Positions 8,519 to 18,001 of a DNA stretch of 64,000 bases are shown here, in pieces (the first letter of the stretch is position 1; every line of letters begins with the position of its first letter). Origin of the DNA: Sphingopyxis terrae subsp. terrae NBRC 15098 (GTDB lineage: Bacteria > Pseudomonadota > Alphaproteobacteria > Sphingomonadales > Sphingomonadaceae); NCBI RefSeq assembly GCF_001610975.1, contig NZ_CP013342.1, forward strand, positions 3,729,001 to 3,793,000. The letters run 5' to 3'. The notes under the pieces were generated by a model that was given only the letters and a program-made list of their open reading frames with translations, made no database searches and was not told the DNA's origin. A program made the translations under genes and the position numbers.

Positions 8519-10819
8519 ATGAGTCGGACTTTGTTCCCCCACGCGGCGCGCGCGCGGCCCCTTTGGGTCGCCACCGCAAGCGGCATGCTGCTTGTCGCCG
8601 TGCCCGCCGCGGCACAGACCGACACGCCCGCGTCGGCTCCGGCCGCGCAGCCCGACCTCCAGAATCGCGACGTTTCGGCCGTCACGGTCGATGCACCGAA
8701 GCCCGGTGACGAAGAACAGATCGGCTTTGCCGCCGACAATCTGAATTACGACAGCGATGCCGACATCGTCGTTGCCGACGGCAATGTCGAAATGAACCGC
8801 GACACCATCTCGATGCGCGCCGACAAGGTGACGTGGAACCGCAAGACCGGCGAAGTGGTCGCCGAGGGCGATGTCGCGATCAAGAATCCCGAAGGCGACA
8901 CCGCCTATGGCGACCGCATCGTGCTGACCGACACGCTGCGCGACGGCATCGTCCAAAATATGCTCGTCGTGTTCGATAATGGCGCGCGGCTCGCCGCGGT
9001 GAAGGGTAGGCGCTTCGACAACGGCAATATCGAGCTGGAAAACGCCGCCTACACCCCCTGCCCAGTCGAAGATGACGCGGGCTGCCCCAAGAACCCGAGC
9101 TGGCAGATCCGCGCCGTCCGCGTCGTTTACGACCAGGCGAAGAACAAGATCCGCTACAAGGGCGCGCGCGTCGAAGTCTTCGGCCTGCCGCTCATCCCGC
9201 TGCCGGGGCTCAGCCACCCCGCCAACAATGATGCGGGCAGCGGTATCCTCGTCCCCGACGTCCGCCTCGGCCGCACCAACGGGTTCGAAATTGCCCTTCC
9301 CTATTATCTGCGCCTCGCCCCCGACCGCGACCTGACGATCACACCGCACGTCTACACCAATACAGCGCCGATGATCGAAGGCGAGTTCCGCGCTCTCACC
9401 GATATCGGCGCTTTCCGAATCAACGGCTACGCGACCTACAGCTCGGTGGTGCCGCTGACCGGAACCGGCACCGCCGCCGATCAGCGCAACGATTTTCGCG
9501 GCTATCTGGAAAGCGCAGGCAAGTTCCAGTTCGATCCCAAGTGGAGCCTGACCTATTCGGGCCGGATCACCACCGACCGCACCTTCATGCGCCGCTACGA
9601 TATCAGCCGCGACGACAGGTTGCGATCGATGTTCGAGCTCGAGCGGATCGGTGGGCAGAGCTATTTGTCGATCGCCGGCTGGGCGACGCAGACCCTGCGC
9701 GCGGGCGACAGCCAGGGACAGCAACCGATCGCGCTTCCGATCATCGACTATCGCCAACGCCTGCCCGATCCGTGGCTGGGCGGACAGTTTGAGCTTCAGC
9801 TCAACACGCTGTCGATCGCCCGCACCGCGGGACAGGATACGCAGCGCGCCTTCGCCGGCGCGCGCTGGGATCTGCGCGGGCTGACCGGGCTCGGCCAGGA
9901 AGTGACGCTGACCGCACTGGTGCGCGGCGATGTCTATCACAGTGACGAAAATCTGCTGACGCCGATCGCCGACTATCGCGGCAAGTCGGGCTGGCAGGCC
10001 CGCGGCATCGCCGCCATCGCCGCCGACATGCGCTGGCCCTTCATCGGCGAATTCCTCGGCGGCACCCAGACGCTGACCCCGCGGGTGCAGATCGTCGCGA
10101 CGCCGCCGCTCAAGAATGTCGATATTCCGAACGAGGATTCGCGCGCCTTCGATCTTGAGGACGGCAATCTTTTCGCGATCAATCGCTTCAACGGCTACGA
10201 CCGGTTCGAGGACGGCGCGCGCATCACCTATGGCGTCGAATGGAATTTCAGCCGCCCCGGCTTCAATATCAGCAGCGTCATCGGGCAAAGCTATCGCCTG
10301 TCGGACAAGCCGACGCTGTTCCCCGACGGGACGGGGCTCACCGACCGGCTCTCCGACATCGTCGGGCGGACGACCGTCGCCTACAAGGATTTCCTGCGCC
10401 TCACCCACCGCTTCCGGCTCGACAAGGATAATCTGGCGATCCGCCGCAACGAATTCGACGCGACGATCGGCAGCCGCTCGACCTATGCCGTGCTCGGCTA
10501 TTCGCGCCTCAACCGCGACATCACCCTGCTCGGCGAAGATTTGCAGGATCGCGAAGAAGCGCGCGTCGGCGGCCGTGTGGCGGTCGCGAAAAACTGGTCG
10601 ATCTTCGGCTCGGCGATCGTCGATCTGACCAGCAAGGCCGACGATCCGCTCAGCACATCGGACGGCTTCGACCCGATTCGCCACCGGCTCGGCGTCGCCT
10701 ATGACGACGACTGCCTGTCGATCGCCTTCACCTGGCGCCGCGATTACATCGACACCGGCGACGCGCGGCGCGGCAACAGCTTCTCTTTCCGCGTCGCGTT
10801 CCGCAACCTCGGTTTCTGA
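8519..10819 (+). CDS. lptD: LPS-assembly protein LptD
   Basis: The outer-membrane barrel that inserts lipopolysaccharide (or the glycolipid that replaces it) into the outer leaflet. A 766-residue product with a signal peptide ending near AAAQ (residue 34). An OstA/LptA-like periplasmic domain follows (AADNLNYDSDADIVVADGNV, about 62-170), then a large beta-barrel ending in a C-terminal Phe. Cysteines appear in YTPCPVEDDAGCP and DDDCLSIAF, in places fitting the domain-to-barrel disulfides of the family. First gene of lptD-surA-pdxA-rsmA, an order also found in E. coli. Confidence 0.93.
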   Translation: MSRTLFPHAARARPLWVATASGMLLVAVPAAAQTDTPASAPAAQPDLQNRDVSAVTVDAPKPGDEEQIGFAADNLNYDSDADIVVADGNVEMNRDTISMRADKVTWNRKTGEVVAEGDVAIKNPEGDTAYGDRIVLTDTLRDGIVQNMLVVFDNGARLAAVKGRRFDNGNIELENAAYTPCPVEDDAGCPKNPSWQIRAVRVVYDQAKNKIRYKGARVEVFGLPLIPLPGLSHPANNDAGSGILVPDVRLGRTNGFEIALPYYLRLAPDRDLTITPHVYTNTAPMIEGEFRALTDIGAFRINGYATYSSVVPLTGTGTAADQRNDFRGYLESAGKFQFDPKWSLTYSGRITTDRTFMRRYDISRDDRLRSMFELERIGGQSYLSIAGWATQTLRAGDSQGQQPIALPIIDYRQRLPDPWLGGQFELQLNTLSIARTAGQDTQRAFAGARWDLRGLTGLGQEVTLTALVRGDVYHSDENLLTPIADYRGKSGWQARGIAAIAADMRWPFIGEFLGGTQTLTPRVQIVATPPLKNVDIPNEDSRAFDLEDGNLFAINRFNGYDRFEDGARITYGVEWNFSRPGFNISSVIGQSYRLSDKPTLFPDGTGLTDRLSDIVGRTTVAYKDFLRLTHRFRLDKDNLAIRRNEFDATIGSRSTYAVLGYSRLNRDITLLGEDLQDREEARVGGRVAVAKNWSIFGSAIVDLTSKADDPLSTSDGFDPIRHRLGVAYDDDCLSIAFTWRRDYIDTGDARRGNSFSFRVAFRNLGF

Positions 10820-10941
10820 TCGCTCAGCCTGCGTTCAGCGTTTTCCTGCTATCTCCCGGCTTCAAAGGTCCGGATGGCGGATTGCGCTGGACCATCGGGC
10901 GCCTCGGCTGATACGGAGCGTCGCATTCTTACTCGAATAGG

Positions 10942-12288
10942 ATGGCAATGACCAAAATTTCGACCATGTTCGGACTGATTGCCGCTGCGGCCGTGGGGTC
11001 CGTCCCGGTGTCGGCCCAGACCGTAGCCGACAGCGAAACCCCTGCGACCAACCTCGCCATTCCCGGCAATGTCCAGCTTTACGGCGACGGCAAGCCCAAC
11101 GTCTATCGCCCCTCGGCGATCGTCAACGGCGAAGTCATCACCGCGACCGACATCGAGCAGCGCATGGCGCTGATCCGCATTGCTAACAACAATATGGAAT
11201 TGCCCGCCGAGGAAATTCAGCGGCTGCGCCAGCAGGTGTTCAGCAACCTGATCGACGAAAAGCTCCAGATTCAGGAAGCCCGCGCGGCAAAGATCGACAT
11301 CGACGAAAATGTCATCAACGAACAATTTGCCCGGCTGGCGGCGCGTTTCAAGCAGACGCCCGACGAATTCAGCAAATATCTCGCGTCCAAGGGGTCTTCG
11401 GCCGCCGCGGTAAAGCAGCAAATCCGCGGCGAATTCGCTTGGGACCGCCTTCTGTCGCGCAATATCCAGTCGACGACCAATGTGTCGACCGACGAGGTGG
11501 AAGCGGTGGTCAAGCGGCTGCAGGAGGCCAAGGGGCAGGACGAACTGCACCTCGGCGAAATCTATCTCGCGACGACGCCCGAAAATGCCGCCGCCGTGAT
11601 GGCGAATGCGCAAAAGATCATTCAGGCGCTTCAGGCCGGCGGCAGCTTCGCTGCCTATGCACGCCAATTCTCCGAAGCCTCGACCGCGGTCGTTGGCGGC
11701 GATCTCGGCTGGGTCCGCCCCGCGACCCTTCCGCCGTCGATGGCGCAGGCGGCGCTCAGCATGCAGCCCGGCCAGCTCGTCGGCCCGGTCGAAGTCCCGG
11801 GCGGGATATCGATCCTGCTGATGATCGACCGGCGCCAGGTTCTGACGGCCGACCCGCGCGACGCGGTGCTCAGCCTCAAGCAGGTGTCGCTCGATTTCGC
11901 CCCCGGCACGACCGAAGCAAAGGCGAGCGAGCTCGCCAGCCAGTTCGCCGACGCGACGCGCAGCATCGCCGGTTGCGGCGCGGCCGACGATATCGCCGCC
12001 AAGCTCGGCGCGAATGTCGTGTCGCGCGACAATATCTCGATGCGCGCACTGCCACCGCAGCTGCAGAACACGCTGACCAACATGCAGATCGGCCAAGTCA
12101 CTCAGCCGTTCGGCGCCGCCAATGAAGGGGTCAGCGTCTTGGTCCTTTGCGGCCGCGACCTGCCTGAATCGGCGACCGCTCCCGACGTTCAGGCGATCGA
12201 GCAGAAGCTGCTCGAGGACAAGGTCAACAAGCGCGCGCAACGCTATCTGCGCGACCTGCGCCGGGATGCGGTGATCGAATATAATTGA
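10942..12288 (+). CDS. surA: Periplasmic peptidyl-prolyl isomerase / chaperone SurA
   Basis: SurA escorts outer-membrane proteins such as LptD across the periplasm. The 448-residue product has a signal peptide (cleavage near AAAVGSVPVSAQ), an N-terminal SurA_N chaperone domain beginning PSAIVNGEVITATDIEQRMA, and a PPIC rotamase domain at about 195-290 with GGSFAAYARQFSE and GGDLGWV. A second, more degenerate domain follows. A second ATG at 10948 is possible. Its stop overlaps the start of pdxA by one base. Confidence 0.92.
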   Translation: MAMTKISTMFGLIAAAAVGSVPVSAQTVADSETPATNLAIPGNVQLYGDGKPNVYRPSAIVNGEVITATDIEQRMALIRIANNNMELPAEEIQRLRQQVFSNLIDEKLQIQEARAAKIDIDENVINEQFARLAARFKQTPDEFSKYLASKGSSAAAVKQQIRGEFAWDRLLSRNIQSTTNVSTDEVEAVVKRLQEAKGQDELHLGEIYLATTPENAAAVMANAQKIIQALQAGGSFAAYARQFSEASTAVVGGDLGWVRPATLPPSMAQAALSMQPGQLVGPVEVPGGISILLMIDRRQVLTADPRDAVLSLKQVSLDFAPGTTEAKASELASQFADATRSIAGCGAADDIAAKLGANVVSRDNISMRALPPQLQNTLTNMQIGQVTQPFGAANEGVSVLVLCGRDLPESATAPDVQAIEQKLLEDKVNKRAQRYLRDLRRDAVIEYN

Positions 12289-13307
12289 TGACGGCTATGA
12301 TTAAACGACGCCCGATCGCGGTCACCATGGGCGACCCGGCGGGCGTCGGTCCCGAAGTTGCGGCCCGCGCCTGGGCCGAACGCCACAAGCATGACCTTCC
12401 CCCCTTCGTCACCGTCGGCGACGCTGCGGTGATCGAAGCCGTCTGGGACGGCCCGATCGTTCGCGTCAACGACATGGAGGAGGCCGGACGGCTGTTCGAC
12501 ACGGCGCTGCCCGTCTGGCATCTCGAGGACAGCGGCCCCCTCACCCCCGGCGAACCGACTGCGGCCGGCGCGACTTGCGCCCTGCATGCGCTGGAAACCG
12601 GCATCGGCCTCACCCGCAACGGCGCCGCCGCGGCGCTGGTGACGGGTCCGGTGTCGAAACATGCGCTGCAAAGCATCGGCTATACCCATCCGGGGCAGAC
12701 CGAATTCATCGCCGAACGCTGCGGCGTTACCGCGACCAATGCGGTGATGATGCTCGCCGGCCCCGGCCTGCGCGTCGTACCGCTGACCGTCCATATCCCG
12801 CTCGCCGAGGTGCCCGAACGCCTGACCGCCGAGCTTATCGTTGCCAAGGCGCGCATCGTCGTTCGCGGCCTGATCCGCGACTTCGGTATCGCCCAGCCGC
12901 GCCTCGCGATGGCCGGGCTCAACCCCCATGCCGGCGAAAGCGGCCGACTCGGCGACGAGGAAATCCGCATCATCGCCCCCGCGATCGAGCAGCTTGCCGC
13001 CGAGGGGATCGTCGTCGACGGCCCGCTCGCCGCCGATGCGCTGTTCGCGCCCGGCATCCGCGACCGCTATGACGCTCTGCTCTGCGGCTATCACGATCAG
13101 GCGCTGGCGCCGTTCAAGGCGCTGCATTTCCACGACGGCGTCAACCTGACGCTCGGGCTGCCGATCATCCGTACCTCGCCCGATCATGGCACCGCCTTCA
13201 ACATCGCGGGTTCGGGAACCGCCGATCCCGGACCGACGATCGCCGCGATCGCAATGGCCGCGCGGATGGCCGGGGCGCGGGCGCGCGGCTGCGCCGCCGC
13301 CGCGTGA
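12288..13307 (+). CDS. pdxA: 4-hydroxythreonine-4-phosphate dehydrogenase
   Basis: PdxA oxidises 4-phosphohydroxy-L-threonine in the DXP-independent route to pyridoxal phosphate. A 339-residue product with the family landmarks [14 protein letters not shown] at the start, [22 protein letters not shown] with the metal-binding His, [11 protein letters not shown], and [11 protein letters not shown]. The ATG at 12288 overlaps the surA stop (TGATG). A later ATG at 12297 is also possible. Its 3' end overlaps the rsmA GTG by four bases, so translation is coupled. Confidence 0.95.
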   Translation: MTAMIKRRPIAVTMGDPAGVGPEVAARAWAERHKHDLPPFVTVGDAAVIEAVWDGPIVRVNDMEEAGRLFDTALPVWHLEDSGPLTPGEPTAAGATCALHALETGIGLTRNGAAAALVTGPVSKHALQSIGYTHPGQTEFIAERCGVTATNAVMMLAGPGLRVVPLTVHIPLAEVPERLTAELIVAKARIVVRGLIRDFGIAQPRLAMAGLNPHAGESGRLGDEEIRIIAPAIEQLAAEGIVVDGPLAADALFAPGIRDRYDALLCGYHDQALAPFKALHFHDGVNLTLGLPIIRTSPDHGTAFNIAGSGTADPGPTIAAIAMAARMAGARARGCAAAA

Positions 13308-14146
13308 CGACGCAGCCCAATCGTCCGCTGCCGCCGCTGCGCGATGTCGTGCGCGCGCACGGCCTCTCGGCCAGCAAGGCGCTTGGGCAGAATTTCCTTT
13401 TCGACGAACAATTGCTCGATCGCGTCGCGGCGATCCCCGGCAATCTCGACGGCGCGACGGTGTTCGAGGTCGGTCCCGGACCGGGCGGGCTGACGCGCGC
13501 GCTGCTGCGCGCCGGGGCGCGGGTGATCGCGGTCGAACGCGACGAACGCTGCCTGCCGCTGCTCGCCGACCTTGCCGATGCCTTCGACGGCCGGTTGACC
13601 GTCGTGTCAGACGACGCGATGGCGGTCGATGCGAACGCGCTGGCGGGCGGCCCCTATCATATCGTCGCCAACCTTCCCTATAATGTCGGTACCGCACTGT
13701 TCACGCGCTGGCTCGAACCCGCTGCCTGGCCGCCGCAATGGCTGTCGCTGACGCTGATGTTCCAGCTCGAGGTCGCCGAACGCATCGTCGCCCCCGTCGG
13801 CAACTCGGCTTACGGGCGGCTCGCGGTGCTGGCGCAGTGGCGCGCCCAGGCGAAGCTCGCGATGAGGGTCCACCGCTCGGCGTTCACCCCGCCGCCCAAG
13901 GTGATGTCGGCGATCGTCCATGTCACCCCGGGAGACGAACCGCCAGGCGTGTCGCCTGCGGTGCTGTCGAAGCTCACCGAAAAGGGGTTCGGACAGCGCC
14001 GCAAGATGCTGCGCCAGAGCCTCAAGGGGGTTCCCGGCGCGATCGAGGCGCTGGACGCGCTCGGTATCGATCCGACCCGGCGCGCTGAGACGGTCAGCGT
14101 CGCCGAATGGGTGGCGCTTGCACGGTCGCTGACGCCCGCCGCCTGA
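13304..14146 (+). CDS. rsmA: 16S rRNA (adenine1518/1519-N6)-dimethyltransferase
   Basis: RsmA (KsgA) dimethylates two adjacent adenines near the 3' end of 16S rRNA. The 280-residue product has [16 protein letters not shown], the SAM-binding [16 protein letters not shown] and the catalytic NLPYNVGT motif, then the C-terminal domain with [13 protein letters not shown]. It starts with GTG at 13304 inside the pdxA stop (GTGA). It ends the lptD operon. Confidence 0.95.
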   Translation: MTTQPNRPLPPLRDVVRAHGLSASKALGQNFLFDEQLLDRVAAIPGNLDGATVFEVGPGPGGLTRALLRAGARVIAVERDERCLPLLADLADAFDGRLTVVSDDAMAVDANALAGGPYHIVANLPYNVGTALFTRWLEPAAWPPQWLSLTLMFQLEVAERIVAPVGNSAYGRLAVLAQWRAQAKLAMRVHRSAFTPPPKVMSAIVHVTPGDEPPGVSPAVLSKLTEKGFGQRRKMLRQSLKGVPGAIEALDALGIDPTRRAETVSVAEWVALARSLTPAA

Positions 14147-14224
14147 CGCTGGTGGATTGAGGCCCGCGGACCCGGCGCGACGCGACGCCCCTTGGCACCG
14201 CCGCCCATCTGCGCTAGCCTCTAG

Positions 14225-14240
14225 TTAACGTTTACGTAAA
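14225..14240. promoter_or_regulatory. Palindromic candidate operator TTAACGTTTACGTAAA
   Basis: The sequence TTTACGTAAA at 14231-14240 is a perfect 10-base palindrome, extended on the left by TTAACG. It lies immediately before the GGGAGGG ribosome site of the reductase gene at 14253, so a protein bound there would block the promoter or leader. TTTACG-type palindromes occur near acyl-CoA and branched-chain amino-acid genes in proteobacteria. That parallel is inference only, and the regulator is unknown. Confidence 0.4.
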
Positions 14241-14252
14241 TGGGAGGGTGCC

Positions 14253-15425
14253 GTGGCAGAGGCCCGCGAATTCGACATCATCGTCTATGGTGCGACCGGC
14301 TTTACCGGCCGCCTCGTCGCCGAATATTTCGTGCAGCATTATGGCGGCCGCAAGGACGCGCCCAAATGGGCGATGGCGGGACGCAGTCTCGACAAGCTTG
14401 CCGAGGTGCGCGACCTGATCGGCGCGCCGGCCGACACGCCGCTCGTCGTCGCCGACGCCAGCGAGCCCGCCAGCCTCGACATGATGGCGCATCGCACGCG
14501 CGTCGTGCTGACCACCGTCGGCCCCTATCAGCTTTATGGCAGCGACCTCGTCAACGCCTGCGCCAAGGCCGGAACCGCCTATGCCGATCTGTGCGGCGAG
14601 CCCGGCTGGATGCGCGAGATGATCGACGCGCATCAGGATCAGGCGCAGGCATCGGGCGCGCGCATAACCTTTTCGTGCGGTTTCGATTCGATCCCCTTCG
14701 ACCTCGGCGTGCTGTTTCTCCAGGCCGAGGCGGTGAAGCGCCACGGCAAACCCGCGCCGCGCGTCAAGGGCCGCGTACGCAAGATGCAGGGCGGCGCCTC
14801 GGGCGGCACCATCGCCAGCCTGACCGAAACACTGAAAGCCGTCGCCAAGAAGCCGTCGCTCGCGCTGTTGCTCAAATCCTCCTTCGCGCTGACCCCGGGG
14901 TTCGAAGGTCCGCACCAGCCGTCGGGACTGATCCCCGAATATGATCATGCGACCGGCACCTGGACCGCGCCCTTCGTGATGGCGCCGATCAACACCAAAA
15001 ATGTCCACCGCACCAATTTCCTGCTCGGCCACCCATGGGGGTCCGACCTTGTCTATGACGAGATGGTGATGACGACGATCGGCGAGGCCGGAAAGGCGAT
15101 GGCCGAAGCGATGGCGAAGGCGAACCCCTTCGGCGAATCCAAGCTCAAACCCGGCGAGGGACCGAGCAAGGAAGAGCGCGAAAACGGCTTCTACGACATC
15201 CTCTTCGTTGGCGAATATCCCGACGGCACCGCGATCCGCGCCAGCGTCCAGGGCGACCGCGACCCCGGCTATGGATCGACGTCGAAGATGCTCGCCGAAA
15301 CCGGCATGACGCTGCTCGAAACCGATGGCGCGGGCGGCGTGTGGACCCCCGGCGCGCTGCTTGGTCAGGCGCTGATCGACCGGCTGACCGCCCATGCCGG
15401 ACTGACCTTCCAGATCGAGGATTGA
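14253..15425 (+). CDS. Saccharopine dehydrogenase-like NADP-binding oxidoreductase
   Basis: A 390-residue protein with a Rossmann start (FDIIVYGATGFTGRLVAEYF), DASEPASLDMMAHRTRVVLT, TTVGPYQLYGSDLVNACAKA and the DLCGEPGWMREMI, SCGFDSIPFDLG segments. These match the saccharopine-dehydrogenase NADP-binding family that includes the mycobacterial trans-acting enoyl reductases of lipid synthesis. The exact substrate cannot be told. It starts with GTG at 14253 after GGGAGGG, and the thioesterase gene follows after eight bases, which suggests joint work on an acyl substrate. Confidence 0.8.
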   Translation: MAEAREFDIIVYGATGFTGRLVAEYFVQHYGGRKDAPKWAMAGRSLDKLAEVRDLIGAPADTPLVVADASEPASLDMMAHRTRVVLTTVGPYQLYGSDLVNACAKAGTAYADLCGEPGWMREMIDAHQDQAQASGARITFSCGFDSIPFDLGVLFLQAEAVKRHGKPAPRVKGRVRKMQGGASGGTIASLTETLKAVAKKPSLALLLKSSFALTPGFEGPHQPSGLIPEYDHATGTWTAPFVMAPINTKNVHRTNFLLGHPWGSDLVYDEMVMTTIGEAGKAMAEAMAKANPFGESKLKPGEGPSKEERENGFYDILFVGEYPDGTAIRASVQGDRDPGYGSTSKMLAETGMTLLETDGAGGVWTPGALLGQALIDRLTAHAGLTFQIED

Positions 15426-15433
15426 GTTTACCG

Positions 15434-16234
15434 ATGACAAGCTCCCCCAGCGCGCTCGACGCGCTGCTATCCACCCTGCGCGTCGACGGCAATGTCGCGA
15501 CGGCGCATATCGACGACGGCTGGATGCAGGGCCGCACGGCCTATGGCGGGATCAGCTCGGCGGTCGCGCTCGCCGGCACGATGGCGCTCCACCCGACCGA
15601 GGCGCCGCTTCGCTATGCGCAGATCAGCTTCGTCGGGCCGGTCAGCGGCGATTGCACCGTGCATACGCGCGTGCTGCGCCAATCGAAATCGAGCCTGTTC
15701 ATCGACGCTGGCGTCACCAGCGATGCAGGCTTCGGCACCGCCGCGGTCTTCGCCTTCTCGCCCGACCGGCAAAGCCATCTCGATCACGACCGGCTCGCCA
15801 TACCCGACGCGCCCGCCCCCGAAACGCTTCAGCCGGTGCCCGAGCACAAGGCGCGGCCCAGCTTCACCCGCCATTTCGACATGCGCCCGACGACCGGCCC
15901 GCGCTTCAACTGGAAAAGCGATGTCGGCGAATATCTGACCTGGGTGCGCTTTGTCGAAGAGCCCGCCTGTCATCCGGCGGTCGCGCTGCTCGCGATGGGC
16001 GATGCGCTGCCCCCCGCGGCGATGGCGCTGTTCACCGAATTCGGTCCGATCAGCTCGATGAACTGGACGGTCAACATGCTCACCGCAAAGCCCGAGACCG
16101 ACGACGGCTGGTGGCTGCTCTCAGCCAAGACCGGCTTCGCCCGCAACGGGCTGTCGGTGCAGGACATGATGCTGTGGAACCGCGCCGGCGAACCGGTGCT
16201 GCACGGCAGCCAGGCGATTGCGATTTACGCCTGA
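15434..16234 (+). CDS. Thioesterase family protein (TesB-like double hot-dog)
   Basis: A 266-residue product with the pattern of acyl-CoA thioesterase II-like double hot-dog proteins. The first half has GWMQGRTAYGGISSAVALAG and RYAQISFVGPVSGDCTVHTR. The second half has GPISSMNWTVNMLT and WWLLSAKTGFARNGLSVQD, the usual ending of the family. It would hydrolyse an acyl-CoA or acyl-ACP thioester in the cytosol. The ATG at 15434 is preferred over upstream in-frame codons inside the reductase gene. It is probably cotranscribed with that gene. Confidence 0.8.
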   Translation: MTSSPSALDALLSTLRVDGNVATAHIDDGWMQGRTAYGGISSAVALAGTMALHPTEAPLRYAQISFVGPVSGDCTVHTRVLRQSKSSLFIDAGVTSDAGFGTAAVFAFSPDRQSHLDHDRLAIPDAPAPETLQPVPEHKARPSFTRHFDMRPTTGPRFNWKSDVGEYLTWVRFVEEPACHPAVALLAMGDALPPAAMALFTEFGPISSMNWTVNMLTAKPETDDGWWLLSAKTGFARNGLSVQDMMLWNRAGEPVLHGSQAIAIYA

Positions 16235-16279
16235 TAACGACCCCATCGCGGACTTAGGTGACCGAAGCCAAAAAAACAG

Positions 16280-16654
16280 ATGGCTGGCCTGACTCAACTG
16301 GAACGCACTGCATTGCAGGCAATTTTTGCAGAAGCTGGTAATCTCGCAAGAGGTCTTGATCGTCTGCTCGATGCTGAGGTGTTGTCACGCGAAAACACCG
16401 GCGGAGGTTTCTTCACAACCCTAGCTGCACCGATTGCCCCTCGCCGGGAAAGTCTTCATTTAGGAGAGCATGTTTGGGTCGCGGTTGAAGGGCTGGATTT
16501 TGGGCTTGGCATCATCCTTCACCTTCACGAACAGCGGCTACCGTTCATTGAGGGTTACGCGGTTGCGCTGGAAGACACATTGCAGGTGAACTTCGCTGAG
16601 GTCCGATTTGCGATGGTCAGCGAACCCGGCGCGATGCCGGCGGACTTCGGCTAA
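16280..16654 (+). CDS. Small hypothetical protein with atypical composition
   Basis: A 124-residue open frame, ending ten bases before the stop of the convergent kinase gene. I recognise no family. Visible: an N-terminal helix (LTQLERTALQAIFAEAG), a GGGFFTTLAAP turn and a beta-rich middle (EHVWVAVEGLDFGLGIILHL). There is no signal peptide or membrane segment. Its codons use clearly more A and T at third positions than neighbouring genes, which suggests recent arrival. The ribosome site is weak. Confidence 0.55.
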   Translation: MAGLTQLERTALQAIFAEAGNLARGLDRLLDAEVLSRENTGGGFFTTLAAPIAPRRESLHLGEHVWVAVEGLDFGLGIILHLHEQRLPFIEGYAVALEDTLQVNFAEVRFAMVSEPGAMPADFG

Positions 16655-16663
16655 CCACCCGTC

Positions 16664-18001
16664 TTACGTCAGAACCGGTAGCACAATCGCCGCCTCGAGC
16701 CCGCCGCCCGGACGGTTCGCCAGTACCAGCTCGCCGCCCTCGCCCGCCGCAATCTCGCGCGCGATCGACAGGCCGAGGCCGGCGCCGCCCGTCGCGCGGT
16801 TCCGCGACTGCTCGCCGCGCGCAAAGGGTTCGACCAGCGTGAGGATTTGCTCGTCGGTCAGCCCCGGGCCGTCATCGGACACGATGATGCGCGCATGGTC
16901 GCCCTCGCGCACCACCGACAGCCGCGCGCGAACGCCATAGGCCAGCGCATTGTCGATCAGGTTGCGCAGCGCCCGGCGCAGCAGCATCGGGCGCGCCCGC
17001 GCCGCCGCCTCGGCGAGCGCGCCCGCCGCGACATCCTTGCCCTGCTCGCCATAGTCTTCCGTCAGTTCGCGCAGCAGCAGCGGCAGCGCGATCGCCTCGG
17101 GCGCCTCGGTTCCCGCCCCCGACCGCGCGAGCGCCAATATGTCGGCCAGCATCGCGGTCATTTCCTCGATCGAGGCGATCATCTTTTCGCGCAGCCGGTC
17201 GTCGTCGACCTGCTCGACGCGGACGCGCAGACTTGCGAGCGGGGTGCGCAGATCGTGGCCGACCGCACCCAGCATCCGATCCTTGTCGGCGAGCATCGTG
17301 CCGATGCGCGCGCGATAGGCGTTGAACGCCGCAATCAGGTCGCGCACGTCGGACGGCCCCGCCTCGTCGATCGGCGGCAGATCGCGCGCCGCCGGATTGG
17401 CCCGCACCGCGCGGGTCAACTCGCGCAGCGGCGCCGCGACGCGCCACGCGATCAGGATGATCGGCACGAGGAGCAGCAGATAGAGCGACAGCGTCTGCCA
17501 TAGCAAAAAGCCTTGCAGCCGCCCGCCGGTCGCCGGAATGCGGCTCCGCACGGTGAAATAGCGCCCGTCGACGCGCGCGCTCACCACGACGACGCGGCCG
17601 GGATAGCTGGTCTTCTGCGCACGCGGCCGCAGCGGCATCGCCCACGCGGACACCTCGCTCGCCTTGACCCCGCCCTCGCTCAGCAGGTCGGCGACATAGG
17701 CTGACAGGTCGGCAAGCGGCACCGACCCCGGAATCAGCGGCGGCGGCCCGTCGGTAATCAGTAGTTTCTGGACCCGGTCGTGCCGGCCTCTCGCGGCGCC
17801 GTCGTCGATCCGGCCGCGTCGGTCGCGATCAATCGCATCGATGATCCGTGCGACCGCCATGCCGCCGCCATGCGCAAGCGTCTGCTGCTTCTGGCCGCGT
17901 GCGAGCATCACGAAATTGATCCCCTGCGCGACGAACAGCATCGCTGCGACGGCCAGCACCAACTGCCCGATCAGGCTGCGCGGCCACAGACGAATGCTCA
18001 T
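16664..18001 (-). CDS. Sensor histidine kinase, EnvZ-like
   Basis: A 445-residue inner-membrane kinase. Membrane segments are near residues 9-30 (IGQLVLAVAAMLFVAQ) and 155-180 (TLSLYLLLLVPIILIAWRV), with a periplasmic sensor between them. HAMP, the phospho-acceptor His in GHDLRTPLASLR, the N box NLIDNALAYG, the G1 box VSDDGPGL and the G2 box GGAGLGLSIA follow. The ATG at 18001 overlaps the stop of the response regulator by four bases (ATGA), so the pair is translationally coupled. In-frame sequence further upstream lies inside the regulator gene and is not coding. Confidence 0.93.
   Translation of the reverse strand: MSIRLWPRSLIGQLVLAVAAMLFVAQGINFVMLARGQKQQTLAHGGGMAVARIIDAIDRDRRGRIDDGAARGRHDRVQKLLITDGPPPLIPGSVPLADLSAYVADLLSEGGVKASEVSAWAMPLRPRAQKTSYPGRVVVVSARVDGRYFTVRSRIPATGGRLQGFLLWQTLSLYLLLLVPIILIAWRVAAPLRELTRAVRANPAARDLPPIDEAGPSDVRDLIAAFNAYRARIGTMLADKDRMLGAVGHDLRTPLASLRVRVEQVDDDRLREKMIASIEEMTAMLADILALARSGAGTEAPEAIALPLLLRELTEDYGEQGKDVAAGALAEAAARARPMLLRRALRNLIDNALAYGVRARLSVVREGDHARIIVSDDGPGLTDEQILTLVEPFARGEQSRNRATGGAGLGLSIAREIAAGEGGELVLANRPGGGLEAAIVLPVLT

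Noticed and set aside
8399-10684. A 761-codon open frame on the minus strand opposite lptD
   Set aside because: It is antisense to a clear LptD gene, is rich in Asp, Arg and Ala as expected of a high-GC shadow, and shows no domain.
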